From the NCBI GenBank assembly GCA_947502975.1, contig CANNBV010000001.1:248001-312000 (forward strand): a stretch of 64,000 bases of DNA, written 5' to 3'. The stretch is from an uncultured Flavobacteriaceae bacterium. GTDB taxonomy: Bacteria > Bacteroidota > Bacteroidia > Flavobacteriales > Flavobacteriaceae. A model generated the notes under the pieces. The model had not been told where the DNA came from. It saw nothing but the letters and a program-made list of their open reading frames with translations, and did not search any database. Positions 26,824 to 38,100 of this stretch are shown in pieces; position 1 is the stretch's first letter, and every line of letters begins with the position of its first letter. Made by a program: the position numbers and the translations under genes.

Positions 26824-28509
26824 TTATTCAAATTCTTTATCGTAATATGTAGTGGTGTCTTGTATTAAAAGATTAAGACTTTTTTCTTCGGAAGCCACAC
26901 GTTCTATATCCCAATTTAAATAATTTGCACAGTCTTTCGAAATGATTTTTTGATAGGTTTTTACACTCGGAATATCAAAATACAGTCTACCTGTTCGTCT
27001 CACGAAAAAGTCTGTCAAACTATTGGTCATTTCATGATGTATACAAAACCAAAGTTCCGCACGAATCAGTCTTTCTAAGGCATCTTTGTTATCAAATTCA
27101 TTGGACTTTTCAATAATAATATCAGCCTGTTTACCATAAGTGGTGCATAAATACCAAGCATAATAGCTGTCTGAAATACCTTTTGAAAGCAAACTTATCT
27201 CAAGTTCTTTCTGATAAATAGTTACTTCATGTGAGTTCTCTAAAGTGGGCGAGACCAAAGGAATTTTTTCTGTTGAGGACTTCTTTAAATGTTCTTTATG
27301 TTTAGATTTCGTGGCTTTTAATACTGCCTCAATCACACGTTGAGCCATTCTTCTATAGCCCGTAAGCTTACCACCAGCAATCGAGATCAAACCACTATCA
27401 GAAATAAAGATTTCATCCTTCCGTGATAGTTCTGAGGGGTCTTTATCTTCTTCGTGAATTAAAGGTCTTAACCCTGCCCAATTCGATTCTATGTCATCAA
27501 TATTCAAATTTACTTTTGGAAAGGTACTATTGATGGCGTTTAATATATATTCAGCATCATTTTTAGTAGCCACAACACGCTCTAAGTTTCCAGAATAATT
27601 GGTGTCTGTTGTACCTACATAAGTGGCCCTACCTCTTGGAATAGCAAAAATCATTCTGCCATCTGGCACATCAAAATATAACGGTTGTTTTACTGGTAGT
27701 TTTTCATATGGAAATACAATATGTACGCCTTTAGTAAGGTGTAAATATTTGTTGTTCATGGACTGATCCTTGGTACGCAGTTTATCTACCCATGGACCAG
27801 CGGCAGACACATAATTTCTTGCTTTTACTTTGAAACTATCACCCGTATTTCCGTCTTTACAATTCAGGCTTTTTATTTTAGAATCTCCATTGTAATTAAA
27901 AGATTCCATTTCGCAATAGTTGATAACCGTAGCCCCATATGATACTGCTTTTTTCAATATTTCAACGGTCAATCGCGCATCATCCGTTCTATATTCAGCA
28001 TACAAGCCGCCACCTAAAATCACATTTTCATTGAGTAAAGTTTCTTTTTCTAAAGTTTCTTCTTTATCCAACATGCGTCGTCTATCATCACCTTTTACAT
28101 CCGCGAGAAAATCATAAACTTTAAGACCAATTGAGGTCATCATTTTACCATATGTACCGCCTTCAACTAATGGTAATAGCATCTTTTCAGGAATCACTAA
28201 ATGAGGTGCCAATTTGTGTACGATGGCTCGTTCAGATCCTGATTCGCGTACTAATCCAATCTCAAATTGTTTGAGATATCGTAATCCACCATGAATTAAT
28301 TTTGTGGATTTGTTGCTTGTACCTGAGGCAAAATCATTTTTTTCTACCAAACAAACGTTAAGCCCTCGAGAGGCCGCATCTAGGGCTATTCCAGCTCCAG
28401 TGACACCACCTCCAATAACGGCCAAATCAAACTTTTGCGTTTGTAGTTTTTCTATTTGTTCGGTTCTATTTAAAACTGAAAACTCTACAGGTTTTTCCAT
28501 CACCAACAT
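26824..28509 (-). CDS. glpD: Aerobic glycerol-3-phosphate dehydrogenase
   Basis: This 561-residue flavoprotein oxidises glycerol-3-phosphate to dihydroxyacetone phosphate and passes electrons to the quinone pool at the inner membrane. The FAD site is clear (DLAVIGGGVTGAGIALDAAS near 29, then VEKNDFASGTSNKSTKLIHG), as are the DAO core (RATYVGTTDTNYSGNLE) and the C-terminal helical cap. The length matches GlpD. It directly follows glpK with one base between, and both lie downstream of an alpha-galactosidase and a symporter, so the glycerol probably comes from the sugar substrate. No glycerol facilitator gene is present. Confidence 0.95.
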   Translation of the reverse strand: MLVMEKPVEFSVLNRTEQIEKLQTQKFDLAVIGGGVTGAGIALDAASRGLNVCLVEKNDFASGTSNKSTKLIHGGLRYLKQFEIGLVRESGSERAIVHKLAPHLVIPEKMLLPLVEGGTYGKMMTSIGLKVYDFLADVKGDDRRRMLDKEETLEKETLLNENVILGGGLYAEYRTDDARLTVEILKKAVSYGATVINYCEMESFNYNGDSKIKSLNCKDGNTGDSFKVKARNYVSAAGPWVDKLRTKDQSMNNKYLHLTKGVHIVFPYEKLPVKQPLYFDVPDGRMIFAIPRGRATYVGTTDTNYSGNLERVVATKNDAEYILNAINSTFPKVNLNIDDIESNWAGLRPLIHEEDKDPSELSRKDEIFISDSGLISIAGGKLTGYRRMAQRVIEAVLKATKSKHKEHLKKSSTEKIPLVSPTLENSHEVTIYQKELEISLLSKGISDSYYAWYLCTTYGKQADIIIEKSNEFDNKDALERLIRAELWFCIHHEMTNSLTDFFVRRTGRLYFDIPSVKTYQKIISKDCANYLNWDIERVASEEKSLNLLIQDTTTYYDKEFE

Positions 28510-28510
28510 C

Positions 28511-29992
28511 TTAATTTCTTTTTGTTCTTTTTATAGCTTTCTTCCAGCCTTTATAATTCTTTTTTCGTGTTTTCTTATCCATTTTTGGACTAAACACTGT
28601 ATCTACATCTCTAATTTCAGAGATGTTATTTTTTGTCCAAACTCCAGCCTTAATTCCAGCTAGTAATGCAGCACCAAAAGCGGTAACTTCAATCATTTTA
28701 GGTCTATCCACATCTACATTCAATAGATCTGACTGAAATTGCATCAGGTAGTTATTCGCAGTAGCACCGCCGTCAACTTTTAAGGTGGTTATGTTTTCAC
28801 CATAGTCTTTTTCCATAGCGCCAATAACGTCTTTAGTTTGGTATGCCAAAGCGTTTACGGTAGCTTTAATGAGGTGTTCACGCCCCGTGTCAAGGGTCAT
28901 ACCATATACACTTCCTCTTGCTTTTCCGTCCCAATACGGTGCACCTAAACCTGCAAATGCAGGAACAACATATACATTTTTTAATGCAGGAATGCTATTG
29001 CAAATAGCTTCAGTTTCGCTAGCACTATCAATGACTTTCATTCTGTCTCTAAGCCATTGGATGGAAGCCCCTCCTGCAAAAATACTACCTTCTAAAGCAT
29101 AGTTTATAGCTTCGTTATCCAAACTACAGGTTAAGGTTGTTAATAGCCCTTTTTTAGATTTTACATGTTTTTCACCAGTATTCAAAAGGATGAAACAACC
29201 TGTGCCATATGTGCTTTTGCCTATACCCGCTTCAAATCCTCCTTGACCAAATAGTGATGCTTGTTGGTCTCCTGCAACACCATAAATTGGAATTTTTGTG
29301 CCTTTGTAATCTATCGTTCCAAAATCTGATGATGACGATTGAACTTTCGGTAATATGGATGACGGGATATTTAATGCATCTAGTAAACGTTTATCCCAAT
29401 CTAACTTTTTTATGTTATATATAAGGGTTCTAGACGCATTTGTATGGTCAGTAACATGCTTTTCGCCATTGGTGAATTTGTAAATTAACCAACTATCAAC
29501 GGTCCCAAACATCAATTGCCCAGCTTCTGCTTTTTCTTGTGCCCCTTCGACATTATCCAGAACCCATTTTAGTTTGGTACCTGAAAAATAAGAATCAATA
29601 ACTAAACCTGTATTCTTTTTGATGTATCGTGAAAGTCCTTGGTTTTCTAATCTCTCACAAATTTCAGTAGTTCGTTTATCTAACCAAACTATAGCTTTAT
29701 AAATAGGCTCACCGGTTTCTCTATCCCAAACCACAGTTGTTTCCCGTTGATTTGTTATGCCAATAGCAGCTATGTCCTCAGGATTAATTCCAGATTCTGA
29801 TACTGCTTTGGTGAATGTTTCCAATTGGTCATTATAAATTTCTAAAGGATCGTGTTCTACCCAACCAGATTGTGGATAGTGTTGTTTCAATTCTTTTTGA
29901 CAAATGGAAACAATTGCTCCTTGGGTATCAAAGACAATAGTTCTTGTACTTGTGGTACCTTGATCGAATGCTATAACATATGTTTTGCCCAT
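28511..29992 (-). CDS. glpK: Glycerol kinase
   Basis: The 493-residue FGGY-family kinase phosphorylates glycerol to glycerol-3-phosphate. FDQGTTSTRTIVFD at the start holds the phosphate loop. GITNQRETTVVWD near 83 and SYFSGTKLKWVLDNVEGA near 130 carry the usual glycerol contacts, GTGCFILLNTG lies near 265, and the C-terminal FGAALLAGIKAGVW is typical. The length is the family norm. It sits 14 bases after the symporter gene and is followed at once by glpD, giving a two-step route from glycerol to dihydroxyacetone phosphate. Confidence 0.96.
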   Translation of the reverse strand: MGKTYVIAFDQGTTSTRTIVFDTQGAIVSICQKELKQHYPQSGWVEHDPLEIYNDQLETFTKAVSESGINPEDIAAIGITNQRETTVVWDRETGEPIYKAIVWLDKRTTEICERLENQGLSRYIKKNTGLVIDSYFSGTKLKWVLDNVEGAQEKAEAGQLMFGTVDSWLIYKFTNGEKHVTDHTNASRTLIYNIKKLDWDKRLLDALNIPSSILPKVQSSSSDFGTIDYKGTKIPIYGVAGDQQASLFGQGGFEAGIGKSTYGTGCFILLNTGEKHVKSKKGLLTTLTCSLDNEAINYALEGSIFAGGASIQWLRDRMKVIDSASETEAICNSIPALKNVYVVPAFAGLGAPYWDGKARGSVYGMTLDTGREHLIKATVNALAYQTKDVIGAMEKDYGENITTLKVDGGATANNYLMQFQSDLLNVDVDRPKMIEVTAFGAALLAGIKAGVWTKNNISEIRDVDTVFSPKMDKKTRKKNYKGWKKAIKRTKRN

Positions 29993-30006
29993 TTATAGAA
30001 TTCAAT

Positions 30007-31662
30007 TTAAAAGATTAGATAAGTGCTTAATACTAATATAGTTATGGCTAAACCTACTATTTTAGCATATTTCCAAGGTGTAATATCTATTTCCTCTGTC
30101 ACTTTTGGTGTGTATGTTTTAGTATTTGGACATAGTTTTCCTAAAATTAGCATATAGCTAACATTAATTACAAATAGAATACCCATAATATGCAAAAAAT
30201 GAGGATATGCTGTGGCTTTAACAATGCCTAATTGTTTAGGATTGGTAATGCCATTTGCTGCTGCTTCGGCAAGTGCCGTTTCAACAAAATGTGGTGCTAG
30301 CACAAACTGACTTACCAAATACATCAATACACCAACAGTTAATACAATTTTTGCTCCAATAGCAGGTACGTTTTTTGTTGCCATACCCACCGCTACAACG
30401 GCTAAAATAGGAACGCTTAAACTACCTAATGATTCTTGAATATAAGAGAATAAACCATCTGGTGCATTTGCTATAAATGGTGAAATCGTCATAGAGATAA
30501 TTGCCAAAAAGAACCCGAAGACTTTACCAGCTTTTACCATTTTTTTCTCAGAAGCATCTTTGTCAAAGTATTGACGGTATAAATCCACGCCAAATAGCGT
30601 AGAACTGCTATTTAGAAGGCTATTAAATGAACTAAGAATTGCACCAAATAAAACAGCAGCAAAGAATCCTAAAAATGCACCAGGCAATACTTTTCTAACC
30701 AATGCAGGATATGCCGCATCTGCATTTGCTAAATCATTTCCGAAAACATGCCATGCGATAACCCCTGGTAATACCACAATTATAGGAATTAAGAATTTCA
30801 CAAAACCTGCGAGAATCATTCCCTTTTGTCCGTCAGCTAAACTTTTAGCTCCAAAAACACGTTGTAATATGGATTGATTTGTTCCCCAATAGTACATTTG
30901 GGCAATCATCATTCCAGTAAAAATTGTTCCAAAGGGAATAAAGGAATCTACTTCACCTCTTACTTTAAATTTCTCTGGATTCTGATTCCATAATTCACTT
31001 AAACCTTCAGAAACACTTCCATCTCCAATTAGCATTAAACCAAAAACAGGGATTAATAAACCACCAATTAATAAGCCAATAGCATTTACTAAATCTGAGA
31101 CAGCTACCGCTTTTAATCCACCAAAAATAGCATAAATAGAACCTATAATTCCAATAGACCATACACAAATCCAAATGACTTGAGATTGCGATAAGCCTAA
31201 AGTATTCGGTAAATCGAACATGGTACTAAAAGCCAAAGACCCGGAATATAGGATTGTAGGCAATAGCACAATTCCGAAAGCAACTAAAAATAAAAGTGAC
31301 AAAATTGATTTTGTCTGTGCATCAAAACGTTCTTGGATAAACTCAGGAATAGTTGTAATTCCTGAACGCATGTATTTTGGTAGTAGATAAATAGCTGTAG
31401 CAATCATCGAAATAGCGGCTAAAGTTTCCCAAGCCATCACTAAAATACCTTGTGCAAATGACTGCCCGTTAAGACCAACTATTTGTTCTGCAGAAAGGTT
31501 AGTTAATAGTAAAGACCCTGCAATGGTAATGGCTCCCAAACTCCTCCCTCCAAGGTAATAACCATCTGCCGAAGTTTCATCTGTTTTTCTGGTAGCATAC
31601 CAAGCGATGAAGGCTACCAATAAGGTGAATCCTAAAAATGAGACAATTGATAGCGTATCCAT
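30007..31662 (-). CDS. Sodium:solute symporter (SSS/SglT-like) sugar transporter
   Basis: The 551-residue inner-membrane protein has about 14 hydrophobic segments and the SSS signature. The N-terminal GYYLGGRSLGAITIAGSLLL near 34 and LTNLSAEQIVGLNGQSFAQG are typical of the SGLT sugar-transporting branch, as is YYWGTNQSILQRVFGAKSLA near 258, which contains the WGTNQ and QRVFGAKS motifs. These transporters bring in sugars or glycosides with sodium. It lies between the alpha-galactosidase and glpK with spacings of only 4 and 14 bases. It probably moves the intact galactoside from periplasm to cytoplasm after SusCD uptake. Confidence 0.92.
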   Translation of the reverse strand: MDTLSIVSFLGFTLLVAFIAWYATRKTDETSADGYYLGGRSLGAITIAGSLLLTNLSAEQIVGLNGQSFAQGILVMAWETLAAISMIATAIYLLPKYMRSGITTIPEFIQERFDAQTKSILSLLFLVAFGIVLLPTILYSGSLAFSTMFDLPNTLGLSQSQVIWICVWSIGIIGSIYAIFGGLKAVAVSDLVNAIGLLIGGLLIPVFGLMLIGDGSVSEGLSELWNQNPEKFKVRGEVDSFIPFGTIFTGMMIAQMYYWGTNQSILQRVFGAKSLADGQKGMILAGFVKFLIPIIVVLPGVIAWHVFGNDLANADAAYPALVRKVLPGAFLGFFAAVLFGAILSSFNSLLNSSSTLFGVDLYRQYFDKDASEKKMVKAGKVFGFFLAIISMTISPFIANAPDGLFSYIQESLGSLSVPILAVVAVGMATKNVPAIGAKIVLTVGVLMYLVSQFVLAPHFVETALAEAAANGITNPKQLGIVKATAYPHFLHIMGILFVINVSYMLILGKLCPNTKTYTPKVTEEIDITPWKYAKIVGLAITILVLSTYLIF

Positions 31663-31666
31663 ATGT

Positions 31667-33433
31667 TTAATTTTTTGTGAGCTGTGCTAATCCGCAAGCA
31701 GGAATATTAATCTCTACTATACCTAGATTAAGGACTATTTCTTTTTTGTCTAACATTTCTCCTTTGCAATTAAAGATACTGCAATTATAGTTTCCTAAAT
31801 TAGTATTGATTTTTATGATTACACTTTTAGATAATTTTGCATTCAGGATGTCTATGTCTTTAAATGATTCATTTAATTGAACAACATGATCCTCATGAAT
31901 ACCAATTGCTATTTTTTCAGTGTTATTTACCGTTTGGATTGGGTAATTTGCTAATGGTTTAAAGGGTGTGAAATGCCCTTTTGTAATGAGTACTTTGTTG
32001 GTGTTCCAGTATTCGGTATAGAACTTGACCATCTCTAAATGATCCTCAGGAATCTTATCTAATACTACTGAAATTTGAGGCACACCAAATAAAGTGTTTA
32101 CCATTTGTAAGGCGGCAACCTCGAGTTTTTCTTCATTATGCCATGTAATCATATCAGAATGTACTGCCGTATTTCCTGCTAACATTCTTATGTCTGCAAT
32201 TCTTACGCGATTCATAGTAGCATCACCAGGGCAGTCAAATGCTCTAAACATATTGCCATACTTGCGCATGGCTGGACCAACATATTTTTGTCTGAATTCT
32301 ATAAAGACATCTGGATTTATTGCTCTTAGTGTTGTAATCACATCCGTTAATAAACGGTCTACAGCAGCATTTATAGATGTTATATCCATATGAGAATTCA
32401 CTTTTGGTGTATCTACATATAACCTAAAATCATCAATAAAATCTAATTTGAAACCATCAAGATTCCAATCTAATATGGCATTTTTATAAATATTAATTAA
32501 GTATGTCCTTACCTCTGGATATCTTGGGTCAAATACTGGTGCCCAGCGGTGATTTTCCGTTAAGAACTTTCCTTTGAAACGTTGATATGCTTTTGATTTT
32601 TTTCCGCAAAATGGTACAGAATACCAAAAACCAATTTTCATTCCAGTAGCATGAATAGCTTCAACAAATGTCGCAGTTTTGTTCAAACGTTCTGGCTCCC
32701 AATCTCCAGTGTAATCGTATCCTCTGTTACCATCATTGGTCTGCCAACCATCATCAATAATGACTGAACGATATCCTAGTGCATAAGCTTTTTTACATTC
32801 AGAAACCAAAACATCTTCTTCCAAACTTTGATGGAAATTATACCAAGTAGAGTAGAGTGGTGTTAAGGCAATGTCTGGTACAGGCGTTGGTTTTAATTCA
32901 TCAAAACTTTCCCACCATTTAGAAACACCTTTTAAAGCTTCAGAAAAATGTTTTTGACCTTCATCAATTCGTATTTGAATTTTGAAATTATCTATCACAG
33001 ATTGTTTTTCTAAAAACAATGTGACATGACAATAGAAACAGTCATCTTCTTCTCTAATTCTTGCATTGAGTTCTAACTTATTTATGGCGTTTGAACACGC
33101 AAAGGTATGCACGTTACTATCATCATGACCAAATAGACTAATAACAGGTGCGTCTATAGAAATACGAGATTCCATATGATCTAATTCCCAATCGGCCTGA
33201 ATACGTTTAGCAAAATCTGTAGTAGGCTTCCAAACCCCTTTGATGTTATGAGCTGGAATTTTCCATGTAAGTGTTAATGGCAGAGGTATTACTGTTTTTT
33301 TTGAAGTAATATTGATATCATATGTAGCAATATTATTTTCTTCTGAAACACATGTTATTTTAGTTTCAAAATTACTCGAACTATCTTCAACTAGTATATT
33401 ATTTTCAAGAATGGTATTCACAATAGGTGTCAT
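31667..33433 (-). CDS. GH36-like alpha-galactosidase, cytoplasmic
   Basis: The 588-residue protein has no signal peptide. A beta-sandwich occupies about 1-180, followed by a TIM barrel with the GH-D clan pattern: TPLYSTWYNFHQSL near 191, IIDDGWQTNDG near 225, GFWYSVPF near 268, and nucleophile candidate Asp331 in LDGFKLDFIDD. The acid/base candidate is Asp400 or Asp404 in FRAFDCPGDATMNR. GH36 and GH27 enzymes release alpha-galactose with retention. At 588 residues it is shorter than classical 720-residue GH36 enzymes. With SusCD, an SGLT-type transporter, glpK and glpD in the same run of genes, the best guess is an alpha-galactosyl-glycerol substrate (floridoside type); raffinose-type sugars remain possible. 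Confidence 0.82.
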   Translation of the reverse strand: MTPIVNTILENNILVEDSSSNFETKITCVSEENNIATYDINITSKKTVIPLPLTLTWKIPAHNIKGVWKPTTDFAKRIQADWELDHMESRISIDAPVISLFGHDDSNVHTFACSNAINKLELNARIREEDDCFYCHVTLFLEKQSVIDNFKIQIRIDEGQKHFSEALKGVSKWWESFDELKPTPVPDIALTPLYSTWYNFHQSLEEDVLVSECKKAYALGYRSVIIDDGWQTNDGNRGYDYTGDWEPERLNKTATFVEAIHATGMKIGFWYSVPFCGKKSKAYQRFKGKFLTENHRWAPVFDPRYPEVRTYLINIYKNAILDWNLDGFKLDFIDDFRLYVDTPKVNSHMDITSINAAVDRLLTDVITTLRAINPDVFIEFRQKYVGPAMRKYGNMFRAFDCPGDATMNRVRIADIRMLAGNTAVHSDMITWHNEEKLEVAALQMVNTLFGVPQISVVLDKIPEDHLEMVKFYTEYWNTNKVLITKGHFTPFKPLANYPIQTVNNTEKIAIGIHEDHVVQLNESFKDIDILNAKLSKSVIIKINTNLGNYNCSIFNCKGEMLDKKEIVLNLGIVEINIPACGLAQLTKN

Positions 33434-33491
33434 TAATTTATGGTAAATTCAAAAAGATTAACCAAATAATTAAAGATTGATGGTTTTGAGT

Positions 33492-33530
33492 AAAAAGCCG
33501 AGTTAAACAATTAAAACTCGGCTTTTTTTA
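33492..33530. terminator. Terminator between susD and the alpha-galactosidase gene
   Basis: GCCGAGTT (33497-33504) pairs with AACTCGGC (33515-33522) over a 10-base loop, with T runs on both strands. On the minus strand it lies 40 bases after the susD stop. It probably lowers read-through from susCD into the catabolic genes, giving more transporter than enzyme. Confidence 0.75.
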
Positions 33531-33561
33531 ACTACATTCAAACCAAACTAAACAAAATATT

Positions 33562-35175
33562 TTAATTATATCCAGGGTTTTGTCCTAGATTAGGATTTGC
33601 ATCTCTTTCAGAATTAGGTATCCAAACCAATTCGTGTTTCCCACTTTGGAATGTACCCCCACTTAATGATTTTGGGTGATAGGTTTGTGACCCGTTTGTA
33701 ACATGCATAGAAGTTGTCCCCATATATGCATCAGCTAATCCCCATCTTACTAAGTCGAAGAAACGATGGCCTTCACCTGCCAATTCCATGGCCCGCTCTT
33801 CAATAATAGCTTGACGCATATCTGCTTGACTAATACCAGGGTTAGTATCTGCAATTAAAGTTAATCCAGCTCTATTTCTAACCATGTCTATATGAGGAAT
33901 TGCATCTGCTGTTCTGTTGTCTTCATTTAAAGCTTCAGCTAACATTAACAGAACATCTGAATAACGAATGATTCTCCAATTATTTCCAACGTTAGTACCA
34001 AGGAAATCAACATCTTCTCTAGCTCCTAATTCCATTCCAGAATACTTTCTAGAAAAAATAGGCTCTACACCTTCATCATTAGCTGCTGCTATATCATCAG
34101 CCATATCTGTTGTGAAAGCAACTCCTCCATAACCTGTTGCTCCCGGAAAATCATAAACTAAAGTTTCATTTCTCCTTGTAGTATCTCCATTGTCTTCAAA
34201 CAACTGTTTTAACCATGGATTTACCACGTGGCTTTGATCTGGAGATTTTGATGGTGGTGCATAATCAATATGGAAATTACCCATAGTTCCTGTTCCAGGT
34301 ATATCACTGCCCCAAACAAAAGTTTCTTGCCCTAAATATTGTAGTTCAAAAACGGACTCACTATTATTCTCATTTACAGTAGAAAAATTATCACCATATT
34401 GTCCTGCTGGTAACAAACTATACTTCCCTACAAGGCTTTGTAATGCTGTTACAGCATCTCCATATTGCTTCATGTACAAATAACTCTTACCTTTTAGAGC
34501 CGTTGCTGCTCCGGATGTAGTTCTACCTAAATCTTCACCAGTCCAGCTTTCTGGAAGCATAGTTTCTGCCATTTCTAAATCTGCAATAATTTGTGCCCAA
34601 ACAGCATCAGCCGAAGCTTGTTCTACCAATAAGTTATCTAAATCGGGAAGTTCTGTAATTAAGGGAATTCCTCCTGTTTCTCCACTAGCAACATTTCCAT
34701 AGAGGTTTAATAAATACCAATAATCAAACGCACGTAGAAAGTAAGCTTGTCCAACTAAATTGTTTCTAGTTGTTGTATCTGGAATGCCTTCTTCAGTAAC
34801 ATTTATAATGATGTTGTTACATCTTGCAATAGACTTGTACAATTCTTGCCAAGGCTCAGTTGCCCATCGATCTCCTGGATTTCCTAAGAATGTTGACATT
34901 GCAGTATTTGATCCAAAAGGAAACACATTAAATTCATCAGAACGTAATAATGCCCCTGTATGTACAATCCTTCCCCAGAAAAATGTTCCCGTTACTGGAT
35001 GAAATGCACCATTAATTGCCGCCTTAACTTGATCTACAGATGTACCAAAGTTAGCTGTAGATGTAGCATTGTTATTTTGTTGTTCCAAAATATTATCAGA
35101 ACAAGCAAATAGTATAAGTAGAAAGGACAAACAAACGATGCCTAAGTACGATTTTAATTTGAATATTTTTTTCAT
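33562..35175 (-). CDS. susD: SusD/RagB family surface glycan-binding lipoprotein
   Basis: The 537-residue protein has a lipoprotein signal ending LILFAC with the lipidated cysteine followed by SDN, a typical flavobacterial surface-export context. The helical SusD core is clear: a TPR-like RNNLVGQAYFLRAFDYWYLL near 130, TALKGKSYLYMKQYGDAVTA near 228, and the C-terminal RFFDLVRWG pattern near 488. SusD is the lid that captures substrate over the SusC channel on the cell surface. It follows susC by 10 bases. The substrate is inferred only from the downstream enzymes. Confidence 0.93.
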   Translation of the reverse strand: MKKIFKLKSYLGIVCLSFLLILFACSDNILEQQNNNATSTANFGTSVDQVKAAINGAFHPVTGTFFWGRIVHTGALLRSDEFNVFPFGSNTAMSTFLGNPGDRWATEPWQELYKSIARCNNIIINVTEEGIPDTTTRNNLVGQAYFLRAFDYWYLLNLYGNVASGETGGIPLITELPDLDNLLVEQASADAVWAQIIADLEMAETMLPESWTGEDLGRTTSGAATALKGKSYLYMKQYGDAVTALQSLVGKYSLLPAGQYGDNFSTVNENNSESVFELQYLGQETFVWGSDIPGTGTMGNFHIDYAPPSKSPDQSHVVNPWLKQLFEDNGDTTRRNETLVYDFPGATGYGGVAFTTDMADDIAAANDEGVEPIFSRKYSGMELGAREDVDFLGTNVGNNWRIIRYSDVLLMLAEALNEDNRTADAIPHIDMVRNRAGLTLIADTNPGISQADMRQAIIEERAMELAGEGHRFFDLVRWGLADAYMGTTSMHVTNGSQTYHPKSLSGGTFQSGKHELVWIPNSERDANPNLGQNPGYN

Positions 35176-35185
35176 AATTTATTTT

Positions 35186-38100
35186 TTAGAATGTTACTTG
35201 AAGTCCTAACATGAATGTTCTTGCATTTGGATATGCACGTTGGTCGATACCTCTACCTAATAACGGATTTACATCTGATCTTACTCCAGGCACCCCTGAA
35301 TTTAAGTTTGCTCTACCACTATTTGTAGAGGCTATATCAGGATCATAACCAGAATAGTTTGTGATTACAAACGCATTCTGAATGTTAAGTGACAACCTTG
35401 TTTTCTTCACCCAATCAACTCCAAAGAAATCTTCTGGAAAATTATAACCTACTTCGAAATTTCTTAATCTAAAATAAGAACCGTTTTCTACAAAGAAAGA
35501 AGAAGGTGCTTTGTTTCCAGCAGGATCATCAACTGTAGCTCTAGGAATATTTGTATCGGTATTTGTTGGTGTCCAAGAATTTAAAACGTCTGTAAGTTTA
35601 CCTCCATCTTGCCATAAAATGTTGTAATATCTACTTAAATTATAAATTTCATTTCCAGAAACCCCGTTAAATACAACATTAAAATCAAATGCTTTGTAGT
35701 TTCCACTAAATGTAAGACCATATGTAAAATCTGGTGTTGGATTACCAATGATGGTTTGATCGTCGGCAGTAATACCATTTACTCCATCAGTATCTACCCT
35801 TATAAAATCTCCTGTTGCAGGATCCACTTTGTCTTCTACAACATAACCATAAAATGCTCCAACAGGACTATTGGCTTGAGTTCTATTTACCACACGTAAA
35901 TCTTCATCTACTCCAGGGCCTAAGATGGTTGCTGGAATATCTTTTGCTTCATTCTTAAGATTAAAGGAAAAGTTAGTCCCAATCGTATAAGTGAAATCTC
36001 CTTCTGATTTTCGATAAGATACATCAAATTCAAAACCATTATTGATTAATGTACCTGCATTTCTTGTAACTGGTAAACTAACACCCGCTGTAGAAGGAAT
36101 ATTAATAGGAACTAAAGCGTCTTCAACATCTTTTGTATAGTAATCTGCTGAAAAAGTAATAGCGCTATTTAAGAACGACATATCTACTCCAATATCAAAA
36201 GTCTTTGTGGTTTCCCATACCAAATCTTCATCTGCTAGCGTAGTTTGCGCTAAACCATTTGCACTTACACCACCGAAACTTGTATTAGACTGATTTGCCA
36301 AAAATACAGCTTGAGTTGGGTAAAATACATCGGGGTAAGATCCAAGCTCACCGTAGGACATTCTTAATTTGAAGAAATTTATTGTTTCTGATTTCCAAAA
36401 GTCTTCGTTAGAAATGTTCCATGCTCCAGAAACAGATGGGAAATACCCAACCTGATTATCTTTAGCAAATCTAGATGAAGCATCACGCCTTACAGTACCA
36501 GAGAAAATATACTTGTCGTTGTAATTATAGTTTACACGAGTGAAGTAAGAGATTAGACCAGCTTGATTATCTTCACCTAACAATATGTTTTGAGCACTAG
36601 ATGGTAATGCGCCTACCACTCTAATACTATTAGCGGGTGTACCTTGCCCATATATTCCACTACTATTTTGGTTTTCAATAAATCTAGTGTAACCTAAAAC
36701 AGCAGATACTTTGTGAACCTCGTTAAATGTCTTTTTGTAAGATAGAGTAGGTTCAAATAATAAGTTAACATCCTCCTGATTAAATTCTGTTAAATCATTT
36801 AAGGTATTCACGTTTCTTACAGCATCAACATTACTCATAAAGTATGTTGGTGTAAATTGAAAACGTTTTTGAGTTGTATAATCTACGCCTAAGTTAATAG
36901 CAGCAGTTAAATCTTCTGTTATATTATAATCTAACTTTAGGCTACCAAAAATTGTACGTGTAGTTTCTAAATTATCCTCTAAAGTGGCCAATGCGTATTG
37001 GTTAACACCTCCAGGACCTTGAACATCGGTAGATGGGCCTTCAAAACCACCTTCATTATTTGCATTTCTTAGAGCTACTGTGGGTGCTGTAGTACCATCA
37101 AAACCATACCAGTTATTATCCTGTAGCTTACCTTCAGCAATACCTAAAGATTGTGTTAGTTTGAATTTTCCAAACTCGTGAGTGCTATTGAATCTAGCGT
37201 TTAGTCTTTTAAATCCAGATCCAACAAGAATACCATCTTGATTGAAGTAATTGACTGAGGCGAAGTATGAAGATTTTTCTCCACCACCAGATAGTGTTAA
37301 CCCATAATCTTCAACAATACCACTTTGTAAATTTTCTTCCTGCCAGTCTGTACTTACACCATTAAAAGAAACAGATGTAGAACTACCATCATTCGCAAAA
37401 CGCTGATTTAAATAGTTGGTATACTGCTGTCCGTCTATAAAATCTAGCTTTTTACTAGGAGTATCAAAACCTATTCGAGTGTTAAAAGTAACTTCTAAGT
37501 CTCTATTTTTTCTACCGTGTTTTGTTTTTATTAAAACAACACCGTTAGCTGCACGAGAACCATAAATTGCAGCAGCAGCAGCATCTTTTAAAACAGAAAT
37601 GTTTTCAATATCGTTTGGATTAACATAGTTCATATTATCTACAAATAATCCATCAACAATATAAAGAGGGTCTGCATTGCTTAATGAGTTAACTCCTCGA
37701 ATGAATACGTTACCAGTACCACCCGGACGACCACCAGGATTTTCAACCTGAATACCTGTTAGCCTACCTTGTAAAGTTGCTGTTGGGTTACCTGCCACAG
37801 TTGTATTAATTGCATCCCCTTTTATTGTGCCAACAGAACCTGTAAGTTCTCGTTTGTTTGAAGTTCCATAACCAACAATTACTACTTCATCTAAAGCAGC
37901 AGCGTCTTCAACTAGGACAACATTAATGGTGGATTGGTCTCCAACGGTAATTTCTTGAGTTTTATAACCTACATAGCTAAACACAATAACATCGCTGGCG
38001 CTCAAATTCTCTAGCGTGTAGTTACCATCAAAATCTGTAGTCGTTCCATTACTGGTGTTTTTTACTATTATGTTTACACCTGGCAAAGGAAATTGTCCAT

